Below, one piece after another: positions 21,509 to 32,401 of a DNA stretch of 64,000 nucleotides (position 1 is the stretch's first letter; every line of letters starts with the position of its first letter). This stretch comes from Adiantum capillus-veneris. Taxonomy: Eukaryota > Streptophyta > Polypodiopsida > Polypodiales > Pteridaceae. The stretch is from positions 61,293,184 to 61,357,183 of the forward strand of contig CM043942.1 of the NCBI GenBank assembly GCA_014529385.2, in the 5' to 3' direction. The notes beneath the pieces were generated by a model. The model had not been told where the DNA came from, did not search any database, and saw only the letters and a list, made by a program, of their open reading frames with translations. Position numbers and translations under genes: made by a program.

Positions 21509-22759
21509 GTCCTGACTCAAGAATAGTTGATATAGATCCTGCTCTAGTCGAGCCAAAAATGCCCTCTTCTTCCGCCGCACTAGGTGTGGTGAGACAATTT
21601 GTGATTGTCTATGAGTGATGTCCCCCAAAAGCACCTCCCTCTAAAGCCTGCCTCTCGTCTTGCGGCACTCCTCATCATACCAGCCGTTTTGGGGCATGCT
21701 CCCAAAACGTCGTCTTTGCTCAGGTTCGGTGTGTGGGTATGCCTCTGCTATTGCATTATGCAATGTTTGTGTCAGTATAGTAGTAAGCTCCTCCAGAGGT
21801 CACCCTGGCTCCTCCGTGCACAGGCGTCTGTAGATCCCATCTATGTAGACAGAGTCCGTCTCCCATGTAAAGGTGTAGTGAGTAGGGACTACTATCCGTG
21901 GTATGTGTGCTACACTAAACTGGAAAGAGATGGTCATCGACACAAGGGCATGATCTACTGCCACACCAATAGGTCTAGGTCCAACTGTGAGGTCTTGGAT
22001 ACTAGAGATGAATCTCGGTTGTGCCATGACATAATAATCCATTGTGCTGGCTCCATGTCTGTGTGGAAAGCATGTAAAGCCTCCCTCGGCAGGAAATATC
22101 TGTAGGCCATTCAAAATGACCAATCCATGTTCAATCTCCACGTCTATCAAGTGTTGTCCATACTCAGTATGCTCCACATCTTGTGATATTCTAGATAGGC
22201 CCAGCTCTGTAACATCCAGCTCCCTCAGCATCTCCTCTAAAGTATCATAAAATATTGTCTAGTGATGGGCAGTCCCAGCATTGAAGTCCCCGAGGATGAT
22301 AATGTCACCATCCCTAGAGAACTCCCATATCTCATCATACAAAATAAAAAAGAGGGACTATCCTCTAGGTGGTGCATATACTGACGTACTCAGAGGAAAG
22401 TAGCAAATAGCAATGTAGAGGTATCTGCTTGTCTCTGTCCTCGGTCTCACCCATATGTACCTAGCATGCTCATCCCTGCGTGCTATATGTATCAACGGCT
22501 GCAACTCCTTCCAAAATAAGATTGTCACCCCCCCTGAGCCTCGTCCTCTGTGCTCTAATCGAGTTTCCTATCTGCAAGCTGTCTCCCATTGGTATCCACT
22601 AACATGTGGCATAGACTGCCCAGGGGCCCGATGTGTCTCAAAATAGAAGATGATGTCCCTCCCAGTGAAACTATCCTCAAAAACACCCACATTAAGGCGT
22701 AGAGATTCATTACAATTCCAAGTAGTAACTTTGAGTGTGGTCCCATAGGTCTCGTGCCG

Positions 22760-23367
22760 TCATGCGGAGCGCCTCTCCATAATAACCACTCGTCCGTCTC
22801 TATACAAGGCCAATTTTCCTATAACTCGGGCTGTCCTTATCTCGGGCATAACTTCTTGCATATGAGCAAGCTGTGAGAATGTGAGGTCATCCCCAAGGAA
22901 TATCCCCGTCTTCTTTAGTGTAGGACGCTTCTTCAAGAAATCCTTCTTTAATTGCACGGAGGGGAAGCAAAAGATCAATGCTCTCTCCTTGGAAGTCTCC
23001 CCATTTCCTTCTCTCTTCTTTTCCACTCTGCATGCCTTTGTGTGAGTGGCCTCACTACCCATCATAATTAGAAGTTCTTTGACTTCCCCCTCCATGTCAT
23101 CACGATCTCTTAGACCGGTCACTCGTACATGTAAAGCTCTGGCCTTCCTCCTTTGCTCTTCCTCTAGGATCATGTTGATGATTGTGGGAGTGGGGATGGC
23201 TGTTGGTTCTTTCCCTTCGCTTTCTTGGCGACTTCTATCCATTTCAGGGCCTCATCGACCTTCTTTGTGATTACATCTACCCACGATGACGTCTTCGCCT
23301 CATGTTGCTTCTCTTCTTCTTTGATCTTCCGCACTTGTTCTTTGATGACTTTGAGTTCCTCTATCAT
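22760..23367 (-). pseudogene. LINE ORF1 protein, copy B
   Basis: First part (23367-23170): a charged helical segment with EELKVIKEQVRKIKEEE, probably the coiled coil that trimerises L1-type ORF1 proteins. After a frameshift, 23242-22760 has LHVRVTGLRDRDD, then ERALIFCFPS and KKTGIFLGDDLTFSQLAHM, the RRM-like and C-terminal RNA-binding parts. ORF1 proteins coat LINE RNA as chaperones. Confidence 0.65.
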
Positions 23368-23369
23368 CG

Positions 23370-23389
23370 GAGAGAGAGAGAGAGAGAGA
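23370..23389. repeat. (GA)n tract between LINE copies B and B'
   Basis: Ten GA units, directly between the 5' end of B and the TTTCA tail (in reverse) of B'. Confidence 0.95.
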
Positions 23390-23646
23390 AATGAAATGAA
23401 ACGTTATATTAACGTCTTCAAAAGGCCAAAGTGACCTATGAGACCAGAAAGTTACAATGTGGTGGATCTGATACAAAGTCAGAGTAACAAGATGACAAAA
23501 TGACAGCAATGACAAAATGACAAAATAAAATACTATGGAATCATGAACTGCTAGGTGTGAACTAAGTAGCTAAACAGCTAGCTGGGATAGCTAGATCACA
23601 GGAGATCCAGCATCGGTCGCTAGCGGATCTCATCAATCTCCTCCAT
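23390..23646 (-). mobile_element. LINE copy B' (257-bp, 5'-truncated 3' end)
   Basis: Contains the family tail (AACGTCTTCAAAAGGCCAAA, GTGACCTATGAGACC) and 3' untranslated sequence most like copy D (28156-28445, GATCCAGCATCG). It stops at CTCCAT and meets a short GA tract at 23647. Confidence 0.8.
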
Positions 23647-23934
23647 AGAGAGAGAAATGAAATGAAATGAAATGATAGATTAACGTCTACAAAAGGCCAA
23701 AATGACCTATGAGACCAACTGATTACAATGATGAGTCTAGTACCAAGTCTAGGTACAAACAAAGAAAACTACAAACTAAAAACTGAGATAGGAGTGCTCA
23801 CTGCTACCGACTCCTATGGGTGGCTGGTAGGCTGAGCAATGGTATCATGCCACAAAGGTACAAAGTGGGGATAAGTGTCACCATGATACAATATAGCAGT
23901 AGCGTGAAGCCTATCCTGATCGACACTCTGGGTG

Positions 23935-26900
23935 TCATGCTAGAATCCTATGAATCCTCTGCCGCAATCTCCGCCGGTGCTGCGTGGCTCCCCTCCTCAA
24001 TCGCGGTCGTCTCGATCTCCCCAACTCTATAGCTCGGTCAATGAGAGTACCGCTGGTGTGTGTATGGGTGGGAGCCGAGCTCTGTGATGGTGGTGTCCCC
24101 TCTGCCTCTGTGGTACTTAGACTGAAGAAATCTGAGATGCGTCTCTGGGGCTGTCTCTGTCTATGCCCTCTCAAGAGAGAGTCTCTATGTCTGTGTATCT
24201 CAAGTAGAAATAATCCGAGACATCCCTGACCCTGATATCTCATGACTCTATCTAACGAGTCAAAACCATCTCTGAATAAACAATGAAAGCGTCCCCGTAT
24301 CTCATAGTAGACTGTGCAGTGACATATGTAGTGAAACTCTGGCTCTGGCTTTGCATGGCATAACTGACATATCCTACTGTCTGCTGGTATGCCTTTGAAT
24401 CTACCCGTCTCAATCCTAAGCTTGTGTGAAGATGTGCGGATCTGGCCTATGGCACATCGTAACCCATGAGATAGATGCTTTTCCATGTAGCTGGGCTGTG
24501 TGACAAATCCGTCTATCGTGAGTCGGAGAAGATGCTCTCTATAGAAAGCCCTCTTCGTACCCAACTCCCGTGATGGCTCTATCCATGTCCTCCTGCTATC
24601 AAGCTGGATAAGATCCTGCCAAATGAGTCTAGTAATCTCCATCCGTGTAAGAGCCAAGGATGGTGCATCAAGAGATTACTGGAAAGGGGGCAGCCTGTCC
24701 ATGTTGAAACCATGCCTCTGAAACCATGAGCTCATCTGTGCATACCAACATGATGTATCTCCCTGTAATGCCAGCTGTCTGGATGACTCAAGAGCAAGCC
24801 TAGCATACCTTTCCCTGGTGGTGTCCCGTAAGCTGTGTACAAATGATACTGATATGGTGAGTGCCTCAACCTCCATAGGTGGGGCAGCCAGCTCCACTCG
24901 TATGATGTCATGTGGAACTGAGGCCTTGGCTCTAATCAGCCTAGAAATCATAGATATCAAGGGCCTCTCCATTTTACTCCATCCAGCACTATCAACAGAC
25001 GGTCCCCAAACCTGAACCCCATAGTGCATAACTGAAGCGACCAAAGTGTCAAAAAGCGAGAGCTTTGTTCGAGGTTCTTGGAAAACAAATCCTCTCTAAA
25101 CCGCCTAGGGCTGCATAGGCACGAGTCAATCTAGTGTCTACTGCCACTCTCAGTGTGAATCTCGGTCCACTAAAGACCACCCCAAGATATGTGTATGCAT
25201 CAGTGTACTCCATACTGTCTTGCCCATATGTGAATGTAGGTGTTGATCTCCTAACCCACTGTGGCGTGGTATTAAATACCATGACCTTGGTTTTACCAAG
25301 GTTGACAGACAATCCACTGTCCCCTGCAAAACTATGCATTGCGTCCAAATGTCTCTGCATACCCTCTGGTGAGTCTGATATCAACACGATATCGTCAGCA
25401 TACAATAAAGAGGGATCCATGTCCCTGCAAGCTGAGCACCTCTATCTCCTCCTCTGTCAATATAATCAGAGACCTCATCAACATACATACCAAATAAAGT
25501 AGAGGACAATGGGCATCCCTGTTTCACTCCGATAGTGAAGTGAACTATGTCAGATATCCCCTCTGATGTGCGTACATGACCCAATTGAACTGTACAATGC
25601 CATAATCCCCCATATCAGCTCTATGGGTACCCCCAATTCCATAAGTCGGCGCATCAATCTGGCCCTCGGTACTGTGTCAAAAGCCTTGCGGAAGTCCACA
25701 AAGCTGCAATATATCCATCTACCATGTGCTCGACCCTCCTCAATGATAGCTCTGAGTGTAAAGACATGATCCAGTGTGGAGAAACCCCTCCTGAAACCAG
25801 CCTGCCCAGGTGCCCGTATGCCCATAATCTCTGCACAACTGCTCAGCCTATGCTCAAGGATGGATGCATACAACCGTGCCAATGTGTGTCCTACCATGAT
25901 AGTACGGTAATTCCCCGACACTGTGGGGTCTCCTGTCTTGAAGATAGGTACAATAGTAGATAATCTCCAAGACTCAGGAAAGCCCTCACACATGACACGG
26001 TTGAATGACCATGCAAGCACCTCTGCCAACAAGTCCCCAGCATGTATAATGTGCTCTGCTACCAAACCCTCATGATCCTGTGCCCGTCTGGTCTTCATCC
26101 TGTCAATGGCCTCCTTTACCATCTCAGTGGTAAAGAAGGTGCTCGTATCCGGACAAGGCTGTGGTGGGTCTGGTAGTGGTGGCTGTCCAGGTACAGTGTA
26201 TAAAGATACTGCATACTGCCCCCATGTCTCTCTAGAAATGATCATTGGTGGGGGATACTGCTCATGGAATAGACGCCAAGCCTCTCTTGAATCTCTACTA
26301 AGAAAGAGTTGATATAAATCTTGCTCCATCTTGACCAAGAAAGCTCGCTTCTTCCTTCACACTAGTCGTCGTGTAGCAATACGAGACTGTCTATAGGTGA
26401 TCACTCCCAATGCAAGCTCCCGCTGTATCTGAGCTCTCCTATGTCAACACTCCTCATCGTACCAGCTGTTTTGAGGCATGTGCCCAGAACGACGTCTCTG
26501 ACCAGACTGAGTGTGTGGGTATGCCTCTGTCGCTGCCCCATGTAATGTCACTGTCAGCATAGATGTGATCTTCTCCACTGTGTATACTGGCTCTGATGTG
26601 CATAAAAGCCTACGGACCTCCTCTGCATAGACTGAGTCAGTCTCTGGTGTAAAATATAGCATGGATGTCTACCACCCCGTGAGGCCTGAGATGTATTGTA
26701 CTCAAAGGAGACTGATAATGTCAAAAGTGCATGATCTACTGCTATCCCAACAGGCTTGGGCCCCACTGTGAAATCCTGAATGTGAGAGATAAAGCTCGGA
26801 TGTGTCAGAACATAGTCTACAGTATTGGACCCATGTCTGTGTGGAAAACAAGTAAAACCTGTAGACAATGGGAAAGTCGGTAAGCCATTCAGTATGGGTA

Positions 26901-27504
26901 AACTTTGAGTAGTCGTCATCTCCCTTAGGTATCTCCCATACTCTGTATGCTCTCTGTCGTGTGAGCATCTCTCAAGCCCCATCTCCTCTGGCTCTAGCTC
27001 TCTGAGCATCTCCTCTGAGGTGTCATAGAAAACCGTCTGTGAACTGCCTGTACGGGCATTGAAATCCCCCAAAAGTATGATGTCTCCATCCCTGGAGAAC
27101 TCCCAGATATCATCAAGTACAGACTAAGGAGACTGTCCTCTAGGTGAAGCATATACTGAAGTGCTGGGAGGAAAACAGCATATGGCAATGTACAAGAAAC
27201 GTCCATTCTCTGCCCTCAGCCTCACCCACAAGTATCTGGCCTGATCATCTCTCCGAACTATGTGTAGTAGTGGCTGGAGCTCCTCTCTGAAAAGAACTGC
27301 TACACCTCCCGATCCTCTAGTCCCATGCTCAGATGTGGTGCATGTCCGGCAAGCTGTCTCCCATCTGTATCCTGATATATGCGGCATCAACTGTCCTGGG
27401 GCCTGATGAGTCTCTGAGTAGAAAACAATGTCTCTGTCTCTGAAGCTATCCTCAAGGGCCCCCACATCAAGTCTATACGAACCATTACAGTTCCAGACCG
27501 CCAT
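23935..27504 (-). pseudogene. LINE ORF2 (endonuclease and reverse transcriptase), copy C
   Basis: The endonuclease begins near 27504 with MAVWNCNG, then SETH, GSGGVAVLF and, after a stop near 27124, LLGDFNART and VDHALL, the motif order of AP endonucleases. A frameshift lies near 26665. RT runs 26338-25049: NYRTIMVGHTLARLY, QAGFRRGFSTLDH, SFVDFRKAFDTVPRARL, GVKQGCPLSSTLFG and the YADD box near 25405, with shifts near 25560 and 25420. The C-terminal part (24657-23935) has CQLCHAKPEPEFHYICHC, a likely zinc finger, and a basic tail. In life it would nick DNA and copy RNA at the nick. Confidence 0.85.
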
Positions 27505-28110
27505 CCTGAGAGTGGTCCCATAGGTCTCGCATCGTCATGTAGAGCAATGCTTTGTAATCTACTCGTCCATTTCTGTAGAAGGCTAACTTTCCCTTTTCCC
27601 TTGCTGCTATAATCTCCGGCATGACTTCTCTCATATGTGCAAGCTGTGAGAGGGTAAGGTCATCTCCTAAAAAGATACCTGTTTTCTTGAGGGTTGGCCT
27701 CTTCTTTAAAAAGTCTTTTCTTTTCTTCCATCGAGGGAAAGCGCAAAATGAGAGCCCGTTCTTTTGAACTCTCCCCATTACCTTCCCTCTTCTTGCCCAC
27801 TCTCCAAGCTTGTGTGCGCGAGGGCTTCTCCACCCCCATCATTGACATGAGGCTCTTCACCTCTTGGTCCACCTTATTTGAATCTTTTAGGCCGGTCACT
27901 CTCACGTGTAAAGCGCGTACCCTTCTTCGTTGTTCCTCTTCAAGTGTCTTGTTGATGATGTCGGGTGTAGTCGGAATGTCCTTGCCCTTCCCCTTCTTGA
28001 CAACTTCAATCCACTTTTCAGCCTTTTCCACCTTCTTTTGCGTTTTGGAGAGAACCTCCATCCATGAGGTCTTCTTTTCTCCTTCCTCCTTTATTTCTTT
28101 GACTTGTGCT
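27485..28110 (-). pseudogene. LINE ORF1 protein, copy C
   Basis: Minus frame 28061-27660 starts MEVLSKTQKKVEKAEK (coiled-coil-like) and continues with ALHVRVTGLKD and KERALILRFPS. After a shift at about 27700, KKTGIFLGDDLTLSQLAHM runs on to near 27485. The open frame begins upstream of the Met, at the GA tract, with related charged residues, so the true N-terminus may be missing. Confidence 0.65.
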
Positions 28111-28119
28111 CGTATACTA

Positions 28120-28122
<3 letters not shown>

Positions 28123-28155
<33 letters not shown>
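28123..28155. repeat. (GA)n tract between LINE copies C and D
   Basis: About 16 GA units, flush with the 5' end of C and the TGAAATGAT tail of D. Confidence 0.95.
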
Positions 28156-28161
<6 letters not shown>

Positions 28162-29130
28162 AATGATATATTAACGTCTACAAAAGGCCAAAATGACCTA
28201 TGAGACCAACAAGTTACAAAGTGGTGAATCTAATACAAAGTCTGTGTGCTGAAAGAAAGACTAACATCCTAAACAAAATGTTGTAGTGAGAGTGAAAGTG
28301 GGCGGAAGACTAGAGACTCTCTAGTCAATACAAAGGTACACAATAATTAAGGGTGCAAGAAACTTAAGCTACTAAGAAGGGGATAATCCTGCAGCTCGGA
28401 GTAAATCCAGCATCGATCGATGTTGGATCTCCTCGATGTCCTCCATGGCCAAAAACTTGACTGGGCATCGTTTGTGGCGCTCCAAAATAATCCGAATCCT
28501 CATCTGTAATCTCTGTTTATGTTGGGATGCCCTTCTCTATAATCGTGGACGCCTGGATCTCCTAGGTCCATTGCACGATCAATCAGTGTGCCTCTAGTGA
28601 AGGTGGGATTTGAATTCTGCTGGAAAACCTGGCTGTCTAGTTGTCTAGTGGTAATGGTTGGCCTGAAATAGTCCGTAACCTGCCACTGAGTTTGTCTCTC
28701 TAGTCACCTCAACAAGCACTCTCTATGTCTCTCAACTCAAGCAAGAACAAACCCAAGCATCTCTGATCCTAGTATCCCTCCTTGAATAAGCAATGGAATC
28801 GCCCGCGAATCTCATAGTATGCGGAGCAATGACATATGTAATGCAGATCTGTTTCTGGCTCCCTATTTCATACACGACATACCCTGGCCTCAGCCAAAAC
28901 TCCTCTATATCTGCCAGTCTCAATCTCAAGCTGGTGTGAGGATGTGCGTATTTGGCCAATGCCACACCGCACCCCATATGATAAATGTGTCCATATAGCT
29001 GGGCATGACTACAAAGCCATCTTCCGTGATCTGGAAAAAATGTTCTCTGTAAAACGCCATCTTTGTGCTCAACTCATGAGTGGGCTCTATCCAAGTCCTC
29101 CTGGTGTCCATCTGAATCAAGTACTAGCAG
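28156..29130 (-). mobile_element. LINE copy D (5'-truncated)
   Basis: 3' tail at 28156 (TGAAATGATATATTAACG), 3' UTR, then the post-RT domain with the finger region near 28880-28800. It stops in the coding segment equivalent to 24615 of copy C and runs into AGAGGGGGAGAGAGAG. Heavily mutated. Confidence 0.8.
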
Positions 29131-29284
29131 AGGGGGAGAGAGAGAAATGAAATGAAGTGTTATATTAACGTCGTCAAAAGGCCAAAATGACCTATGAGAC
29201 CAATCTACTACAAAACAGTGAATCTAATACCATGTTCTAGGTACAAAAGAACTAGAACAAAGATACTACTACTAGAATCCATCC

Positions 29285-29518
29285 TCATCTGCACTCTGTA
29301 TGTCGAGAGAGTATGGCTCGAATCCTCTGTTGTAGTCTCCCTCGATGTTGTGTAGCCCCTCTCCTCAATCGTGGCCGTCTTGATCTCCGTAGCTCCAGTG
29401 CTCGGTCGATGAGAATGCCGGTAGTGGTCGAATGAGTGTGGGTCGATCTCTGCAGTGATGGCTGCTCCTCTAGCTGTCCCATATCTAGTGAAATGAAATC
29501 TCTCTGATCTATCTCTAG

Positions 29519-29575
<57 letters not shown>

Positions 29576-31771
29576 CCCTCGAGTCAAGTGTCTATATCTG
29601 TGTAACTCAAGTAGATATAGCCCAAGACATCTCTGATCCTCATAATTCATGACCCTAGAGAAAGGACCAAAACCCTCTTTGAGTAAGGCAGTGGAAACGG
29701 CCCTGTATCTCATAGTACATTGTGCAATGACATATGTAATGTAGCTCTGTCTCTGGCTCTAGCTGGCATAAGCGGCATATCCTGCTGTCTGCTGGTATCC
29801 CTCTAAATCCACCGGTCTCCATCTCCAACTGATGTGAGGATGTGCATATCTGACCAATTGCACACCACAAACCATGAGACATGTGTGTCCATGTACTTGG
29901 GTCGAATCACAAACCAATCTCCTTTGAGGCGGAGAAGATGCTCTCTATAGAAAGCCATCTTCGTGCCCAACTCGTGAGGCGGCTCTATCCATGTCCTCCC
30001 GGTATCCGGCTGGATGAGGTCCTAACAAATGATTCTAGTAATCTCCACCCGTGTAAGAGACATAGAGGGTGCCTGAAGAGAGTACTGAAAAGGGGGCAGC
30101 TTGTACCTGGTGAAGCCATGCGTCTGAAACCATGATGCCATGTGTGCACACCAGCATGAAGTGTCCCCTTGAAGAGCTAACTGTCTGGAAGACTCAAGGG
30201 CCAGTCTAGCATATCTGTCTCTAGTAGTATCCCACAAGATGTGCACAAAGGACACTAATCTCGTAAGCGCCTCAATCTCCATAGGAGGGGCAGCTAGCTG
30301 TGATCGAATGATAGCGTGGGGTACGGAGGCCTTGGCTCTGATTAGTCGAGAGATTATAGATACCAAGGGCCTCTCCATACGTCTCCAATCATTCTGGCCT
30401 ATAGAAGGTCCCCATATATGCACCCCATACAACATAGTTGAGGCTACTAAAATATCAAAGAGCCATAACTTTGTCCGAGGTTCCTGGAACTAAACGTGTG
30501 AACACATCCTCTCCAAGCCTCCCAAGGCCGCAAAAGCTCTAGTCAGTCTAGTCTCTGCTGTTCTCCCCAAAGAAAACCTTGGCCGAGTGAAGACAACCCC
30601 AAGGTAAGTGTATGCATCTGTATACTCTCTACAATCTCTTGATCATATGTGAAAGTCTGTGCTGATCTCTTGATCACCGTGGTGTGGTGTTAAACATCAT
30701 AACCTTAGTTTTACCAAGGTTTACAGACAATCCACTATCCTCTGCAAAACTGTGTAATGCATCCAATTGTTGCTGCATACCCTCTGGTGAGTCAGAGATC
30801 AACACAATACCATCAGCATATAACAACAATGGGATCCACGTCCCTGCCAGTTGGGCACCTCTATCACCCTCTCTGTCGATGTAATCAGACACCTCATCAA
30901 CATACATACCAAATAGAGTAGGAAACAATGGGTATCCCTGTTTCACCCCAATGGTGGAGTGGACTAAACCAGATATCCCCTCTGGAGTGCATACATGTCC
31001 CATCACTGGTCTGTATAGAGCCATAATCCCTCAAATCAACACTATGGGCACCCCCATCTCCTGCAGTCTGCACATCAATCGAGCTCTCGGTACCATGTCA
31101 AATGCTTTGCGGAGATCCAGAAAGCTACAATAAATCCATCTCCCATGTGACCTTCCCTCCTCAATGATGGCTCTGAGTGTCAAAATATGATCAAGAGTGG
31201 AGAAACCCCTCCTGAAACCAGCCTGGCCCTTTGCTCGTACACCCTCACCCTCTGCCCAATTACTCAACTGTTGCTCAAGAATGGATGCATACAACCGTGC
31301 CAATGTGTGCCCAACCATAATAGAGCAGTAATTCCCAAGCTCTATAGGATCACCTACTTTGAAGATAGGCACAATAGTCGACAACCTCCAAGTCTCAGGT
31401 AACCCTTCACACATGGCACGATTAAACAACACTACAAGAACCTCTACCAGCATATCTCTAGCATGTATAAAGTGCTCTGTTACTAGACCATCATGATCAT
31501 ATGCTCTGCTAGTCCTCATCCTGTCAATGGCTCTCTTTACCATGTCAGTGGTAAACAAGGTGCTGGTAGGTAGGCATGGCTCTGTAGGATCTAGAAGGGG
31601 GTCCTGTCCAGGAACCGTATATAACGATGACACCATATATGACGATGACGCATACTGGCCCCACACATTAGGAGAAGTAATCACTAAGGGAGGAGAGTGC
31701 TCATGAAAGAATCGCCATGCCTCTCCTGAGTCTCTACTCAAGAACAGCTGATACAAGTCTCGAGACTCCAT
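29285..31771 (-). pseudogene. LINE RT and C-terminal domain, copy E
   Basis: 31771-31031 is an uninterrupted 246-aa frame from LFLSRDSGEAWRFF through QAGFRRGFSTLDH to FDMVPRARLM. 31024-30674 has GVKQGYPLFPTLFG and LLLYADGIVLI, in which the second Asp of YADD is Gly, so catalysis is lost. Pieces at 30435-30022, 29882-29655 and 29713-29285 carry the post-RT domain and CRLCQLEPETELHYICHC. A (CT)n run at 29519-29572 has expanded inside the coding part. Confidence 0.85.
29519..29572. repeat. (CT)n microsatellite within LINE copy E
   Basis: About 27 CT units where copy C has only scattered CTCT (24130-24185), so this is a local expansion. Confidence 0.9.
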
Positions 31772-31786
31772 CTAGGCCAAGTAAGC

Positions 31787-32249
31787 CAAGGTAGCTAGGT
31801 ACGTAGTGTTCGGTACAAATTTTGTACGTAAGGTACGTAGTATAGAATGGATTGAGTTTTTAGGTACATAAAAATTCGTTGTTTTTTTTTCAAAAATCCT
31901 AAAACTGAGAGTACTTCATACCTTTACTTATGCATTCACCAAGACTTCAAATAAAAACTACAGTCCACGACTCTAACCGGACATTGAAAACACAAAGCTG
32001 ATCAATGTCTACAGCCAAACAATGTCAAATGTCTCATGTCATGGTCTCATAAAACTAAGAGCACTAAAAAAAAAGTACATGATGATAATCCAAGACTGAA
32101 GTATGAAGTCCTAACTCTAATAAGTTATGCAAACCTCACAATGCACGATTTTTTTTTTCTTTGAAAAAAAGCATCCATACGGTTCCCTATCCATACGTAC
32201 GGATCTGTACTGTACGGACCTATCCGTACGTACAACGGATGCATCCTTG
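31787..32249. mobile_element. hAT-type MITE, 463 bp, with 8-bp target duplication
   Basis: Ends CAAGGTAGC and (reverse complement of the right end) CAAGGATGC share CAAGG, which fits the hAT YARNG end rule. The flanks AAGTAAGC (31779-31786 and 32250-32257) are an exact 8-bp TSD. Both subterminal regions are rich in GGTACG/CCGTAC motifs. No coding capacity. It interrupts the LINE copy E reading frame region exactly. Confidence 0.85.
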
Positions 32250-32365
32250 AAGTAAGCTCGTTTGTTCCATCGCACAAGGCACCGGGAAGCAATCCGAGAT
32301 TGTCTGTAAGTGATGTATCCTAAAAGAAGATCCCTCTGAAGCTGGGCTCTCATCTCTTTGCACTC

Positions 32366-32366
<1 letters not shown>

Positions 32367-32400
<34 letters not shown>
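32367..32400. repeat. (GA)n tract at the 5' end of LINE copy E
   Basis: 17 GA units between LINE sequence and unrelated DNA. Confidence 0.95.

Positions 32401-32401
<1 letters not shown>

Larger units (their letters stand above)
15666..23369 (-). mobile_element. LINE copy B, split by a copia insertion
   Basis: Two parts, 15666-16493 and 21509-23369, are separated by the copia element. Across the gap the sequence continues exactly, with GTCCT duplicated. In order on the minus strand: ORF1 (23367-22760), endonuclease (about 22750-21800), then RT N-terminal half (16320-15720, with RKAFDIVPRARL and GVKQGCPLSPTLFG). The tail (CTTTTGAAGATG.. TAACATTTCATTT) is joined directly to mid-RT sequence near 15713, so about 1.8 kb holding the YADD box and C-terminal domain is deleted relative to copy C. 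The 5' end abuts (GA)n at 23370. Confidence 0.8.
23655..28122 (-). mobile_element. LINE copy C (longest copy, ORF1-endonuclease-RT-zinc finger)
   Basis: A 4.47-kb unit between GA tracts at 23647-23654 and 28123-28155. On the minus strand: ORF1, an AP-type endonuclease, RT, a post-RT domain with a CCHC finger, a 3' UTR and a tail ending (TTTCA)n. I saw no RNase H motif. Clade assignment is open: the ORF1 plus APE layout fits L1-like elements, but the tail is not poly-A. Several stops and shifts make it inactive. Confidence 0.85.
29145..32366 (-). mobile_element. LINE copy E (5'-truncated in the endonuclease-RT linker), with MITE insertion
   Basis: 3' tail at 29145, RT and C-terminal domain on the minus strand, interrupted at 31787-32249 by a hAT-type MITE, resuming 32250-32366 with the segment equivalent to 26330-26455 of copy C. 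The 5' end at CACTCCT meets a 34-bp GA tract (32367-32400), beyond which the sequence is unrelated to the LINE. Confidence 0.85.
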
